Assembly: GCA_947167045.1 (NCBI GenBank)
Contig: CAMVGO010000002.1
Coordinates: 49,088-113,087, forward strand
Direction: 5' to 3'
DNA: 64,000 bases
From: an uncultured Clostridia bacterium
GTDB taxonomy: Bacteria > Bacillota > Clostridia > Saccharofermentanales > Saccharofermentanaceae
The translations under genes were made by a program, and so were the position numbers. The notes under the pieces are model-generated. The model was not told where the DNA came from. It searched no databases and saw only the letters and a program-made list of their open reading frames with translations. Positions 16,858 through 24,369 of the stretch are shown here, in pieces; the stretch's first letter is position 1; each line of letters starts with the position of its first letter.

Positions 16858-17720
16858 TATGTGTGACTGATGCCGGGGACGATGCCTTCAAGCGGATCGA
16901 CTCCGGGATTTTCATGGAGCGCGCTCAATACCACGTCCATCATCTGAAGCTGTTCTGCCGAGGCGTAATATCCTCTTCCGCATATGGAGACATTGTATTT
17001 TTCGGGCTGGCTCGGGTTTGCGGGGCGGAGCCTGATCTCGAGATTGTGGGATATTATCTTTATCTCGGTGATGTAGAGTTCAAGATCAGAACCCTTGGGC
17101 GTGGTCCACGTTCCGATATCGGTATAGCCCGAGAAAGTGACGGATGTGTCGTTGTCGTAGAAGCCGAGGAAACGGTAGGAAGAATCCATTTCGCTGTAAT
17201 CGAAGGCTTCCTTTACATAGAAAATGTCTATCCAGTCGCACTTGCATGTCCTTGCCTCGTAGTCGTAGACAGTGACGTCCTCAGGCTGGATAAGCATCGA
17301 GATGTCGGTATACGAATGGTATACGAGGTCGCCTTTCTGAAAGCCGAAAGAGCCCGATCCCACATCCCTGGATGAAGTTTCTGCGGTGTCTGAAGGAGCG
17401 GAAGTGTCTGATGTGTCAATTGTTTCAGATGTATCAGAGGTGTCGGAGACGTCAGTTGTTTCCTCTGTTGTGTTTTCGGTTTCCGAAGGAGTGGTCTCCG
17501 GTTCCGTATTGCTTGTCTGCGTTGCGGAAGACGTGGTGTTCTCTGAGGTGGCAGCCGATGTTTCCGTTGTTTCCGTTGTTTCAGCTGTTGCGGAAGTTCC
17601 GTCCGTACTTTCAGAGGATGCTTCCGAAGGAGCCGTGCTGCAGGCAGAAAGCAACACGCCGGTCAAAACAACCGACGCTATAAGCCGCCGTATCTTACTG
17701 GATCCTGCATTGATTGCCAT
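16848..17720 (-). CDS. Secreted lipoprotein with Ser/Thr-rich linker, function unknown
   Basis: A 290-residue protein. RRLIASVVLTGVLLSACS is a lipoprotein signal peptide with lipobox LSAC, so it is probably attached to the outer face of the membrane. Residues about 28-120 are a low-complexity linker of Ser, Thr, Glu and Asp (repeated TSDTSDTS and ETTETT). Residues about 125-290 form a compact domain of unknown family with two cysteines (CKC). A second lipoprotein of the same design lies at 60307-61281. The linker DNA produces several shadow ORFs on the plus strand. The stop lies inside the last codons of the convergent glycosyltransferase gene. Confidence 0.82.
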   Translation of the reverse strand: MAINAGSSKIRRLIASVVLTGVLLSACSTAPSEASSESTDGTSATAETTETTETSAATSENTTSSATQTSNTEPETTPSETENTTEETTDVSDTSDTSETIDTSDTSAPSDTAETSSRDVGSGSFGFQKGDLVYHSYTDISMLIQPEDVTVYDYEARTCKCDWIDIFYVKEAFDYSEMDSSYRFLGFYDNDTSVTFSGYTDIGTWTTPKGSDLELYITEIKIISHNLEIRLRPANPSQPEKYNVSICGRGYYASAEQLQMMDVVLSALHENPGVDPLEGIVPGISHTYYF

Positions 17721-17757
17721 CCGTTATATGCACCTGTTCTATTATTCCCCAAGTGCA

Positions 17758-17763
17758 ATTATA
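17758..17763 (-). promoter_or_regulatory. Candidate -10 box for the lipoprotein gene
   Basis: A perfect TATAAT on the minus strand lies 38 bp before the lipoprotein ATG, but only a weak -35 (CTGGAA at 17 bp) can be seen. The 148-bp gap from the Sel1-like gene suggests an independent transcript. Confidence 0.4.
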
Positions 17764-17840
17764 TACCAAACCGGAAGATATTCCAGCCCGAAAACCATCA
17801 GGAGAAGGTCCGCTTACTGTGGAAGTTATAATTCCTGAAC

Positions 17841-17878
17841 AGCCGAGATCAGCCGAGATCAGCCGAGATCAGCCGAGG
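17841..17878. repeat. 10-bp tandem repeat AGCCGAGATC, 3.8 copies
   Basis: AGCCGAGATC is present three times exactly, followed by AGCCGAGG. The repeat starts inside the last codons of the Sel1-like gene (its TGA stop is part of one unit) and extends past it. Slippage here would change only the untranslated end or the last residues. Confidence 0.95.
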
Positions 17879-19518
17879 TTCGTTCCGGAGGGCTTGTTGA
17901 AGAAGATCTTGTCTGCGGCAAATTCGAAGCAGACTCGTCCTTCATTTATGAACGTGAATATCGATGTGCCCTCCTTGGCATTGTTCCTTACGACCAGCTT
18001 GTCAAAGGTGAGATAACCGGGGGCCTTGGCCAGAATCTCAATGCGGCGGTTTATGTTTTCCGCAGGGAAAGAGAAATCGAGCCTGTCGCTCAGGCCGACG
18101 CGGAGCGCCCATGGCTGTACCGACAGCGACAGGGGTGCCTTGGCGTCGGGAAAGATGGAGTGGCGTCTTATCGTGAGCTTAAACTTGCCCTTAAGCTTCT
18201 TTGCGCGGAGCGAGTAATACGCAGGGAACGGAGGCCCCGTAAAGTCGTCGAAGACATCGGAGACGTCCTCATTGCCCAGCATCTGCCAGGATGAATTGAT
18301 CTTGATGTGATCCTTCGGCGTGAATTCGTTGATGACCTTGTCTATCTCGGTCTGTATGTGCTTTGAGAATTCAAGGTCGGAATAGAGCTTGTTTGTCTGA
18401 TAGCGGACGAAAGAGGAATAGGATGCCTCAAGGAGAAGCTTGAGCCTCTTGGCCTTCTGGTCCGGGAAGATCGCAAGCGCATGAGCGATCCTCAGAGCGC
18501 TCTCCGGCAGGCATATGTTGTACTCGCCGGATTCAAACCTGATCCTGGCGTCGTGATATACCTGAAGGAAGATGTTATATGCAAGGAGCGGATCCGGATT
18601 GCCGGCCTCGCCCAAAAGGAGCATGTCCGCGAACATGAGCTTTGCTTCAAAAATGTTGTAGTTCGAAGCGATGGCAAAGTAGGAAAACGCTTTGTTGAAG
18701 TCGGGCTTGCCCGTAAGCCTGCCGTCGTGATAGATGAATCCCAGCGCGTTGGCCGCATAGCCGAAACCGAATTCCCTCAGCAGGATCTCAAAGAGCCTTG
18801 CAGCCTCGGCGTAATCGCAGCTGTATGCGCTGTTGCCGCCGTTGCAGGCAAAAGCCTTGATCTTGAGCGCTTCGAAAACGTGCTCTTCGCACATCAGGTC
18901 CGTGAAATAGACGAATCTCGAGATGATGCTCTCGGGAGCGTCCGACAGGAGCAGGTTGTTGTCCCAGTGGTTTACGAAAGCGAGCATCTGCTCTTTGGTA
19001 TATGTGCGTTCTTCAAAAGGAAGATCCTTGTTTTCCTCAAAATTCTCGATGAGATTAAGGAGTTCGGGGATGCCGAGGACCTCTGAAGCCGTTCCTCTCG
19101 GGAATTTGCTGTCCTCATCGAGCTTGTCCGCAACCTGGGCGAGCTTGACCATTATGGTGACGATCATGTCCTCTTCCGTCTCGGGTATGGGAGGGCACGG
19201 AAAATCGCAGATGCGGTCAGGGTCGGGTCCAAGAAGTTCATCCAGGAGCAGATCCTCATAGAAATAAGTGGTGAGCGGGGCCCACCAGTCGAATATGAAA
19301 TCTTTGAAAGAGAGCTGTTCATCCTCGAAATGTCCGAGCGCAGTCTTAAGGTCTGACAGCTGCATCGGATATTCATTCTCGCACTGGACGTCAAAGCCTG
19401 ACTCGGGATATGCATCCGTGTCATCTCCGCCGACGATATCGATCCAGCCGACATCGTATCTGCAGATATCCATCAGTTTATCCTGTGTCATAAAGATGTA
19501 TGGTCTGTGTTTGCTCAT
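17869..19518 (-). CDS. Sel1/TPR-like repeat protein with a C-terminal beta domain
   Basis: About 549 residues, no signal peptide, probably cytoplasmic. The middle part has helical Sel1-like repeats (ALGFIYHDGRLTGKPDFNKA, AKLMFADMLLLGEAGNPDPLL). The last ~110 residues resemble a beta-rich domain of PEGA-like character (RRIEILAKAPGYLTFDKLVV). The N-terminus is acidic. The ORF track starts at 19575, but I prefer the ATG at 19518 (MSKHRPYIFMTQDKL). It has no ribosome site and lies 6 nt after TATAAT, suggesting a leaderless message. A later ATG after AGGATAAACTG (MDICRYDVGW) is an alternative. Function unknown; Sel1 repeats usually mediate protein contacts. Confidence 0.68.
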   Translation of the reverse strand: MSKHRPYIFMTQDKLMDICRYDVGWIDIVGGDDTDAYPESGFDVQCENEYPMQLSDLKTALGHFEDEQLSFKDFIFDWWAPLTTYFYEDLLLDELLGPDPDRICDFPCPPIPETEEDMIVTIMVKLAQVADKLDEDSKFPRGTASEVLGIPELLNLIENFEENKDLPFEERTYTKEQMLAFVNHWDNNLLLSDAPESIISRFVYFTDLMCEEHVFEALKIKAFACNGGNSAYSCDYAEAARLFEILLREFGFGYAANALGFIYHDGRLTGKPDFNKAFSYFAIASNYNIFEAKLMFADMLLLGEAGNPDPLLAYNIFLQVYHDARIRFESGEYNICLPESALRIAHALAIFPDQKAKRLKLLLEASYSSFVRYQTNKLYSDLEFSKHIQTEIDKVINEFTPKDHIKINSSWQMLGNEDVSDVFDDFTGPPFPAYYSLRAKKLKGKFKLTIRRHSIFPDAKAPLSLSVQPWALRVGLSDRLDFSFPAENINRRIEILAKAPGYLTFDKLVVRNNAKEGTSIFTFINEGRVCFEFAADKIFFNKPSGTNLG

Positions 19519-19680
19519 GTGTATATTATAACGCGTGCTTACTCTTATTAAAGACTTGACAAGGGTTTGTCCCATAATCGGGAGGGAACGGGGCGGGCGG
19601 AAACCCCGTATTTACGGACGATGGCGGCTGTACCGGTGAGGGCTGGGGCTGTTTCCGGGAGGTGCATGACGCAAAGTGAT

Positions 19681-19940
19681 GAAATTATCCCGATTGTTCA
19701 TTTTTCGGGACTTTGGGATAAAAATCGAGTGTGAAATTATCCCGGGGAAAGCTTTTCGGGGTGATTGGGATAAAAAACGGACAGGAAATTATCCCGGGTG
19801 AAGCATTTCGTGGCGATTGGGATAAAAAACGGACAGGAAATTATCCCTTGAGATTCATTTTTAAAGATTTGGGATAATTATGCCTTCGAAAATTATCCTG
19901 CGGCGGTAATAATCCATGGTTTGGGATAAATTCGCAGCCA
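19681..19940. repeat. Array A: five 52-bp units with AAATTATCCC / GGGATAA palindromic arms
   Basis: Units begin at 19681, 19733, 19785, 19837 and 19889, an exact 52-bp pitch. Each starts with GAAATTATCC (the last has GAAAATTATCC) and carries a second arm GGGATAA near position 35-41 of the unit, so TTATCCC can pair with GGGATAA. The interior between arms differs from unit to unit; units 2 and 3 are most alike and share GGGATAAAAAACGGACAG. There is no coding content. The whole region 19576-20500 contains no credible gene. Confidence 0.92.
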
Positions 19941-19986
19941 TGATCTTCATCTCCGGGCCTGACCTCTGAGCAGGCTGCAACGGGTT

Positions 19987-20418
19987 TACGATACCTCACG
20001 AAGCGCCAAGATATCGTTTTCGAGGAAAAGTATTCAAAAACGATATCGGGGAAAAGCTCAAGATATCGTTTTTCATGGAATTTATCAAAAAACGATACCT
20101 GACGAAGCACCAAGATATCGTTTTCGAGGAAAAGTATTCAAAAACGATATCGGGGAAAAGTTCAAGATATCGTTTTTCATGGAATTTATCAAAAAACGAT
20201 ACCTGACGAAGCACCGAGATATCGTTTTCATGGGAAAAAACTTGTAAAACGATATCAGTCGACGAGTTGAGATATCGTTTTCATGGAAAAAACTTGTAAA
20301 ACGATATCAGTCGACGAGTTGAGATATCGTTTTCGGGAAAAAGTTGTCATTTACGATATTTTTCAAAAAACTGAGGTATCGTTTTCGGGGAAAAATCCTC
20401 GATTACGATACCTCAGGT
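19987..20418. repeat. Array B: eight units of 52 bp with GATATCGTTTT / AAAACGATATC arms
   Basis: Left arms begin at 20010, 20062, 20114, 20166, 20218, 20271, 20323 and 20375, that is 52-bp steps with a single 53. Each unit is an 11-12 bp arm, a 13-15 nt loop, the inverted arm and a 14-nt spacer. Units 1-2 are repeated nearly exactly as units 3-4 (104-bp superunit), and units 5 and 6 are near-identical, so the array grew by duplication of unit pairs. The last unit uses GGTATCG...CGATACC, linking it to the array at the right end of the window. The ORFs 19841-20113 and 19996-20214 are artefacts of this repeat. Confidence 0.95.
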
Positions 20419-20500
20419 AGAATCAGATGACCGCTGCATACCACTGCAGACAGCTGCAAGCCGCAACAGTTTCAGCGAGCCGCGCAGCCCCGCCCCCAAC

Positions 20501-20531
20501 AAAAGTGCCGCCCCACAACGTGAGACGGCAC
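20501..20531 (-). terminator. Rho-independent terminator of glmS
   Basis: On the minus strand GTGCCG pairs with CGGCAC (with an inner CAC/GTG pairing) and TTTTG follows. It lies about 40 bp after the glmS stop and separates glmS from array B. Confidence 0.82.
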
Positions 20532-20568
20532 CATTCAGATATCAGTTAAAAAACGCGGGTAAGAGGAC

Positions 20569-22419
20569 TTACTCTACCGTTACGCTCTTTGCGAGGTTAC
20601 GCGGCTTGTCGACGTCGAGACCCCTTGCGCAGGATACGTAGTAGCCGAGGAGCTGGAGCGGAACGACTGCCAGGGAAGCTGCGAAGAGCTCGTTGATCTT
20701 CGGGACATAGACCACGAAGTCCGCGGAGTCCTCGATCGCATAATTGCCGAATGACGTGAGGGCCATGAGGTAAGCACCACGCGCCTTTGTCTCTACAAGG
20801 TTGGAAAGAGTCTTCTCATAAAGACCGCTCTGTGTAAGGACACCGATGACAAAGGTGCCTTCCTCGATGAGGCTGATCGTGCCGTGCTTGAGCTCACCTG
20901 CAGCGTATGCTTCGCTGTGAATGTATGAGATCTCCTTCATCTTGAGGCTGCCTTCCATCGTGATGGCGTAGTCGATGCCGCGGCCGATGAAGAAGATGTC
21001 CTTCTGGGCCGAGAGCTTGGCGGCAAACCACTGGAGACGCTCCTTGTCCTCGAGGACCTTGTTGATCTTGGCGGGGATGGACATTACTTCGGAAGTAAGC
21101 TCTTTAGACTCATCTTCGGTGATGGAGCCCTTTATCAAAGCAAACTTGATCGCAAGAACATAGCAGACAGCGAGCTGGGCTGAATATGCCTTGGTGGTTG
21201 CAACAGAGATCTCGGGACCTGCAAGTGTGTAGAGCACATAGTCTGCTTCGCGTGCGATGGTGGATCCGACAACGTTAACTATGGCAAGTGTCTTGATGCC
21301 GTTAGCCTTTGCATCTCTTAAAGCTGCAAGGGAATCTGCCGTCTCGCCTGACTGGCTGATGATGATGCAGAGGGCATTCTTGTTGAGAGGCATGGATCTG
21401 TAACGGAATTCGGATGCAAGCTCGCATCTTACCGGAATGCCTGCCAGTTTCTCAACGATATACTGGGTGCAGCAGCCGACATGATATGCGGAACCGCATG
21501 CAACGATATAGATCTGTTCAAATGATTTGATGTCCTCATCCGTGAGATTTGTGGCGGAGAGATCGATCTTATATGAGTCTCCGTCGGGTACGATAACGGA
21601 ATTAAGAGTATCTGATACTGCCTTGGGCTGCTCGTGGATCTCCTTCATCATGAAGTGCTCAAATCCGCCCTTTTCGGCAGAAGCCGCATCCCAGTCGATC
21701 GCCACGGGAGTCTTCTCTATGGTGTCACCGTCCAGGTTGTAGAAAGTAACGTTGCCGGGTTCGAGACATGCCATTTCAAGGTCATCGATGTAGTAAACGG
21801 TTCTTGTGTACTTAAGAATGGCGGGAACGTCAGATGCAAGATAGGAAGCATCCTTGTCGAAGCCGATGATCATGGGGGAGTCCTTGCGGGCGACGAAGAT
21901 CTTGCCCGGGTGATCCTTGAACATTACGGCGAGAGCGTAGGAGCCTCTTACACGGACCATTGTCTTTGCGAGGGCTTCGATCGGGTCGTGTGTGTATTTC
22001 TTGTAGTAGTAATCGATGGTCTTGATGGCGACTTCGGTGTCTGTCTCGGAATAGAACTTGTAACCCTTGCGGATCATCTTGTCCCTCAATTCCTGATAGT
22101 TCTCGATGATGCCGTTATGTACACCGACAACGTTATAGTCGTCAACGATGTGGGGATGCGCGTTGTTCTCGGTGGGTTCGCCGTGGGTAGCCCATCTTGT
22201 GTGGCCGATGCCGCAGGTGCCCTTGAGGGCCGCGCCGCCGTCGGTCTTCTCTGCGAGGACTTTGAGTCTGCCCTTGGCCTTGACTACAACGGGGTTCTTG
22301 TCGCCGTCCCTTACCGAGAGACCGGCAGAGTCATAACCTCTGTACTCGAGCTTTGCAAGACCGTCCAGGAGGATAGGAGCTGCTTTTTTCTTTCCTGTGT
22401 ATCCAACGATTCCGCACAT
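20569..22419 (-). CDS. glmS: Glutamine:fructose-6-phosphate aminotransferase (isomerising)
   Basis: A 616-residue protein of normal length. It starts MCGIVGYTGKKKAAPILLDG, giving the N-terminal catalytic cysteine of the glutaminase domain after Met removal, with GIGHTRWATHGEPTENNAHP further on. Two SIS domains follow (about residues 290-430 and 460-600), with SQSGETADSLAALRDAKANG as the sugar-phosphate loop and the C-terminal DVDKPRNLAKSVTVE. It makes glucosamine-6-phosphate, the first step to UDP-GlcNAc for wall and glycan synthesis. I looked for a glmS ribozyme in the 210 bp upstream and did not see its conserved core. A terminator lies directly downstream. Confidence 0.98.
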   Translation of the reverse strand: MCGIVGYTGKKKAAPILLDGLAKLEYRGYDSAGLSVRDGDKNPVVVKAKGRLKVLAEKTDGGAALKGTCGIGHTRWATHGEPTENNAHPHIVDDYNVVGVHNGIIENYQELRDKMIRKGYKFYSETDTEVAIKTIDYYYKKYTHDPIEALAKTMVRVRGSYALAVMFKDHPGKIFVARKDSPMIIGFDKDASYLASDVPAILKYTRTVYYIDDLEMACLEPGNVTFYNLDGDTIEKTPVAIDWDAASAEKGGFEHFMMKEIHEQPKAVSDTLNSVIVPDGDSYKIDLSATNLTDEDIKSFEQIYIVACGSAYHVGCCTQYIVEKLAGIPVRCELASEFRYRSMPLNKNALCIIISQSGETADSLAALRDAKANGIKTLAIVNVVGSTIAREADYVLYTLAGPEISVATTKAYSAQLAVCYVLAIKFALIKGSITEDESKELTSEVMSIPAKINKVLEDKERLQWFAAKLSAQKDIFFIGRGIDYAITMEGSLKMKEISYIHSEAYAAGELKHGTISLIEEGTFVIGVLTQSGLYEKTLSNLVETKARGAYLMALTSFGNYAIEDSADFVVYVPKINELFAASLAVVPLQLLGYYVSCARGLDVDKPRNLAKSVTVE

Positions 22420-22566
22420 AATAAGGAATTCTCCCTGTAATTTTTTAATTGAAGTATTTTATCACACGGCGAATATCCCTATTGAAACTCTCTGGGTATC
22501 ATAATCATTTCCGTTAAGTATGATAACCGTTTGCAAATAATTTTCGTCATATGTCGAAAATAACTA

Positions 22567-22595
22567 TTGATAATTGCCCCGAAACAATTTAAAGT
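22567..22595 (+). promoter_or_regulatory. Candidate promoter of the sufC/sufB pair
   Basis: TTGATA (22567-22572) and TAAAGT (22590-22595) are separated by 17 bp and lie 35 bp before the sufC-like ATG. An imperfect inverted repeat GGTATCATA...TATGATAACC at 22494-22530 lies further upstream in this divergent spacer and might be an operator. Confidence 0.5.
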
Positions 22596-22629
22596 AAGTT
22601 GGCTTTAATAAACGGAAAGGGGAAGTCAT

Positions 22630-23358
22630 ATGCTCGAATTGCAGAACATCAGCTTTCATGCCGATGACAAAGACATCCTTAAAGATATAAACCTTACGAT
22701 AGACGACAAGTTCGTCGCCATTACCGGACCCAACGGCAGCGGTAAATCGACCCTGTTAAAGATCATCATGGGCATCATTAAGCCCACTTCGGGAAAGATA
22801 ATCTTTGACGGACAGGACATCACTGACCTTGCCGTCAACGAACGCGCCAACCTGGGCATCAGCTTTGCATTCCAGCAGCCCGTCAGGTTCAAGGGCCTTA
22901 AGGTAAAGGACCTTCTGGCGATCGCGGCAGGCGAAGGCGTTGACGTCACCAAAGACTGCAAATACCTGTCGGCCGTTGGTCTCTGCGCCAAGGATTACCT
23001 GAACCGTGAGATCAACGATACGCTCTCGGGCGGTGAAATGAAGAGAATCGAGATCGCAATGGCGGCTGCAAGAGGCGGAAAGCTCAGTCTTTTCGACGAG
23101 CCTGAGGCCGGCATCGACCTCTGGAGCTTCCAGAGCCTCATCAAGGTTTTCGAGAACTTAAGAAGAGTCACGAACGGAAATATCATGATAATCAGCCACC
23201 AGGAAAGGATCCTTGAGATCGCCGACAAGATCATCTACCTGAAGGACGGTGTTGTCGACAGATATGACGAGTCCTCCAAGGTCATGAGCGAACTCAACAT
23301 GGGCCGTTACGGATGCGGCTGCGCATACTCTCAGAAAGAAGGTGTCTGCAATGGATGA
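22630..23358 (+). CDS. sufC: SufC-like Fe-S assembly ATPase (SmsC type)
   Basis: A 242-residue ABC ATPase with Walker A GPNGSGKST, Q-loop FQQP, signature LSGGEMKRIE and Walker B LSLFDEPEAGID. It lacks membrane domains, and the DEPEAGIDLWSF context is typical of the SufC family rather than of transporters. In the SUF system SufC powers the SufBD scaffold. Here it is followed only by one SufB/D-like gene with overlapping ends, and no SufS, SufU or SufE is nearby. This is the layout of the minimal two-component SMS (SmsCB) system. The ATG follows AAAGGGGAAGTCAT. Confidence 0.9.
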   Translation: MLELQNISFHADDKDILKDINLTIDDKFVAITGPNGSGKSTLLKIIMGIIKPTSGKIIFDGQDITDLAVNERANLGISFAFQQPVRFKGLKVKDLLAIAAGEGVDVTKDCKYLSAVGLCAKDYLNREINDTLSGGEMKRIEIAMAAARGGKLSLFDEPEAGIDLWSFQSLIKVFENLRRVTNGNIMIISHQERILEIADKIIYLKDGVVDRYDESSKVMSELNMGRYGCGCAYSQKEGVCNG

Positions 23359-24268
23359 TCTCGAAAAGAGAATGCTCAAAGAGGTTGCGGAGCTGGACAG
23401 CCTTCCGGTAGGCGCGTTCAACATCAGGAGCAACGGCAAGAGCGAGGCAAGGAACTCAACGGCAAACATACAGATCGAATCCCGCGAGTCGGGCGACGGC
23501 ATCAACGTATATTTCAAGGACGGCACGAAAAACGAATCCTGCCACATCCCCGTCATCATCAGCATGTCCGGTCACAAGGAGTGCGTATATAACGATTTCT
23601 TCGTCGGCGAAGACTGCGACGTCACCATAATCGCGGGCTGCGGCATCAGCAACTGCGGCGGTCACGACAGCCAGCACGACGGCATCCACACCTTCCATAT
23701 CGGTAAGAATTCGAAGGTGAAATATGTCGAGAAGCATTACGGCGAAGGCACGGGCACCGGCAAGAGGTTCATGAACCCCACGACTGTGGTCCACCTCTCT
23801 GAAGGCGCAACCATGGATATGGATACTTCCCAGATCGCCGGAATAAACGACACTTACAGGATCACCAGGGCCGATCTCGGTCCCGGCGCGAGCCTGGTCA
23901 TGCACGACAAGATCCTTACGAACTTCGACCAGACGGCCAAAGCCGAGATCGTGGTCGAGCTAAACGGCGACGGTTCCTCATGCGATATCGTAAGCCGCGG
24001 CGTAGCTAAGGGCGAATCACAGCAGGATGTTATCATCGACATTGCGGGAAACAGTGCATGCCACGGTCACGCAGAATGCGATTCCATCATCATGGACAAG
24101 GGCGTCATCGTAGCAACTCCGAAGCTCAAGGCAACATGCGTAGATGCTTCGCTCATCCACGAGGCAGCCATCGGAAAGATCGCCGGCGAGCAGATCATCA
24201 AGCTCATGACTCTGGGATTAAGCGAGCAGGAAGCTGAGCAGAAGATCATCGAAGGATTCCTGAGGTAA
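23351..24268 (+). CDS. sufB: SufB/SufD-like scaffold protein (SmsB type)
   Basis: A 305-residue SufBD-core protein, shorter than SufB (about 470) or SufD (about 420). It has a right-handed beta-helix-like stretch rich in Gly and Asp. The C-terminal motif CVDASLIHEAAIGKIAGEQ, then LGLSEQEAEQKIIEGFLR, is the conserved SufB/D end, including a cysteine and the HEA segment. A cysteine-rich stretch CGISNCGGHDSQHDGIH lies near residue 97. The ATG at 23351 (after AGAAGGTGTCTGC) overlaps the sufC-like stop; the ORF track uses a GTG nine bases earlier. It would assemble Fe-S clusters with the ATPase as the SmsCB pair. Confidence 0.9.
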   Translation: MDDLEKRMLKEVAELDSLPVGAFNIRSNGKSEARNSTANIQIESRESGDGINVYFKDGTKNESCHIPVIISMSGHKECVYNDFFVGEDCDVTIIAGCGISNCGGHDSQHDGIHTFHIGKNSKVKYVEKHYGEGTGTGKRFMNPTTVVHLSEGATMDMDTSQIAGINDTYRITRADLGPGASLVMHDKILTNFDQTAKAEIVVELNGDGSSCDIVSRGVAKGESQQDVIIDIAGNSACHGHAECDSIIMDKGVIVATPKLKATCVDASLIHEAAIGKIAGEQIIKLMTLGLSEQEAEQKIIEGFLR

Positions 24269-24369
24269 CGGAGCCTGTCCCGGACGCCGTCATTAATAAA
24301 CAAAATAAAAGAATTGTCTCCGTAATTGTGGTAAAATAACTTTAACATTTTTTACCGGAGGCACGGCGT

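Noticed and set aside
17386-17838. Plus-strand ORFs over the Ser/Thr-rich lipoprotein linker, rich in Val and Ser
   Set aside because: They are antisense shadows of the low-complexity linker; the minus-strand frame has a lipobox and a proper domain.
19841-20214. ORFs 19841-20113 and 19996-20214 (FFDKFHEKRYLELFPDIVFE repeated)
   Set aside because: They are open only because the 52-bp palindromic repeats lack stops in that frame; they have no ribosome site and repeat the same peptide.
19681-20418. CRISPR array
   Set aside because: The units are palindromic arms with related loops at 52-bp pitch, not identical 24-40 bp direct repeats separated by unique spacers; some whole units are duplicated. 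No cas gene is seen in the window.
22420-22629. glmS ribozyme upstream of glmS
   Set aside because: The 210-bp divergent spacer does not show the conserved glmS ribozyme core or its pseudoknot pattern by eye.
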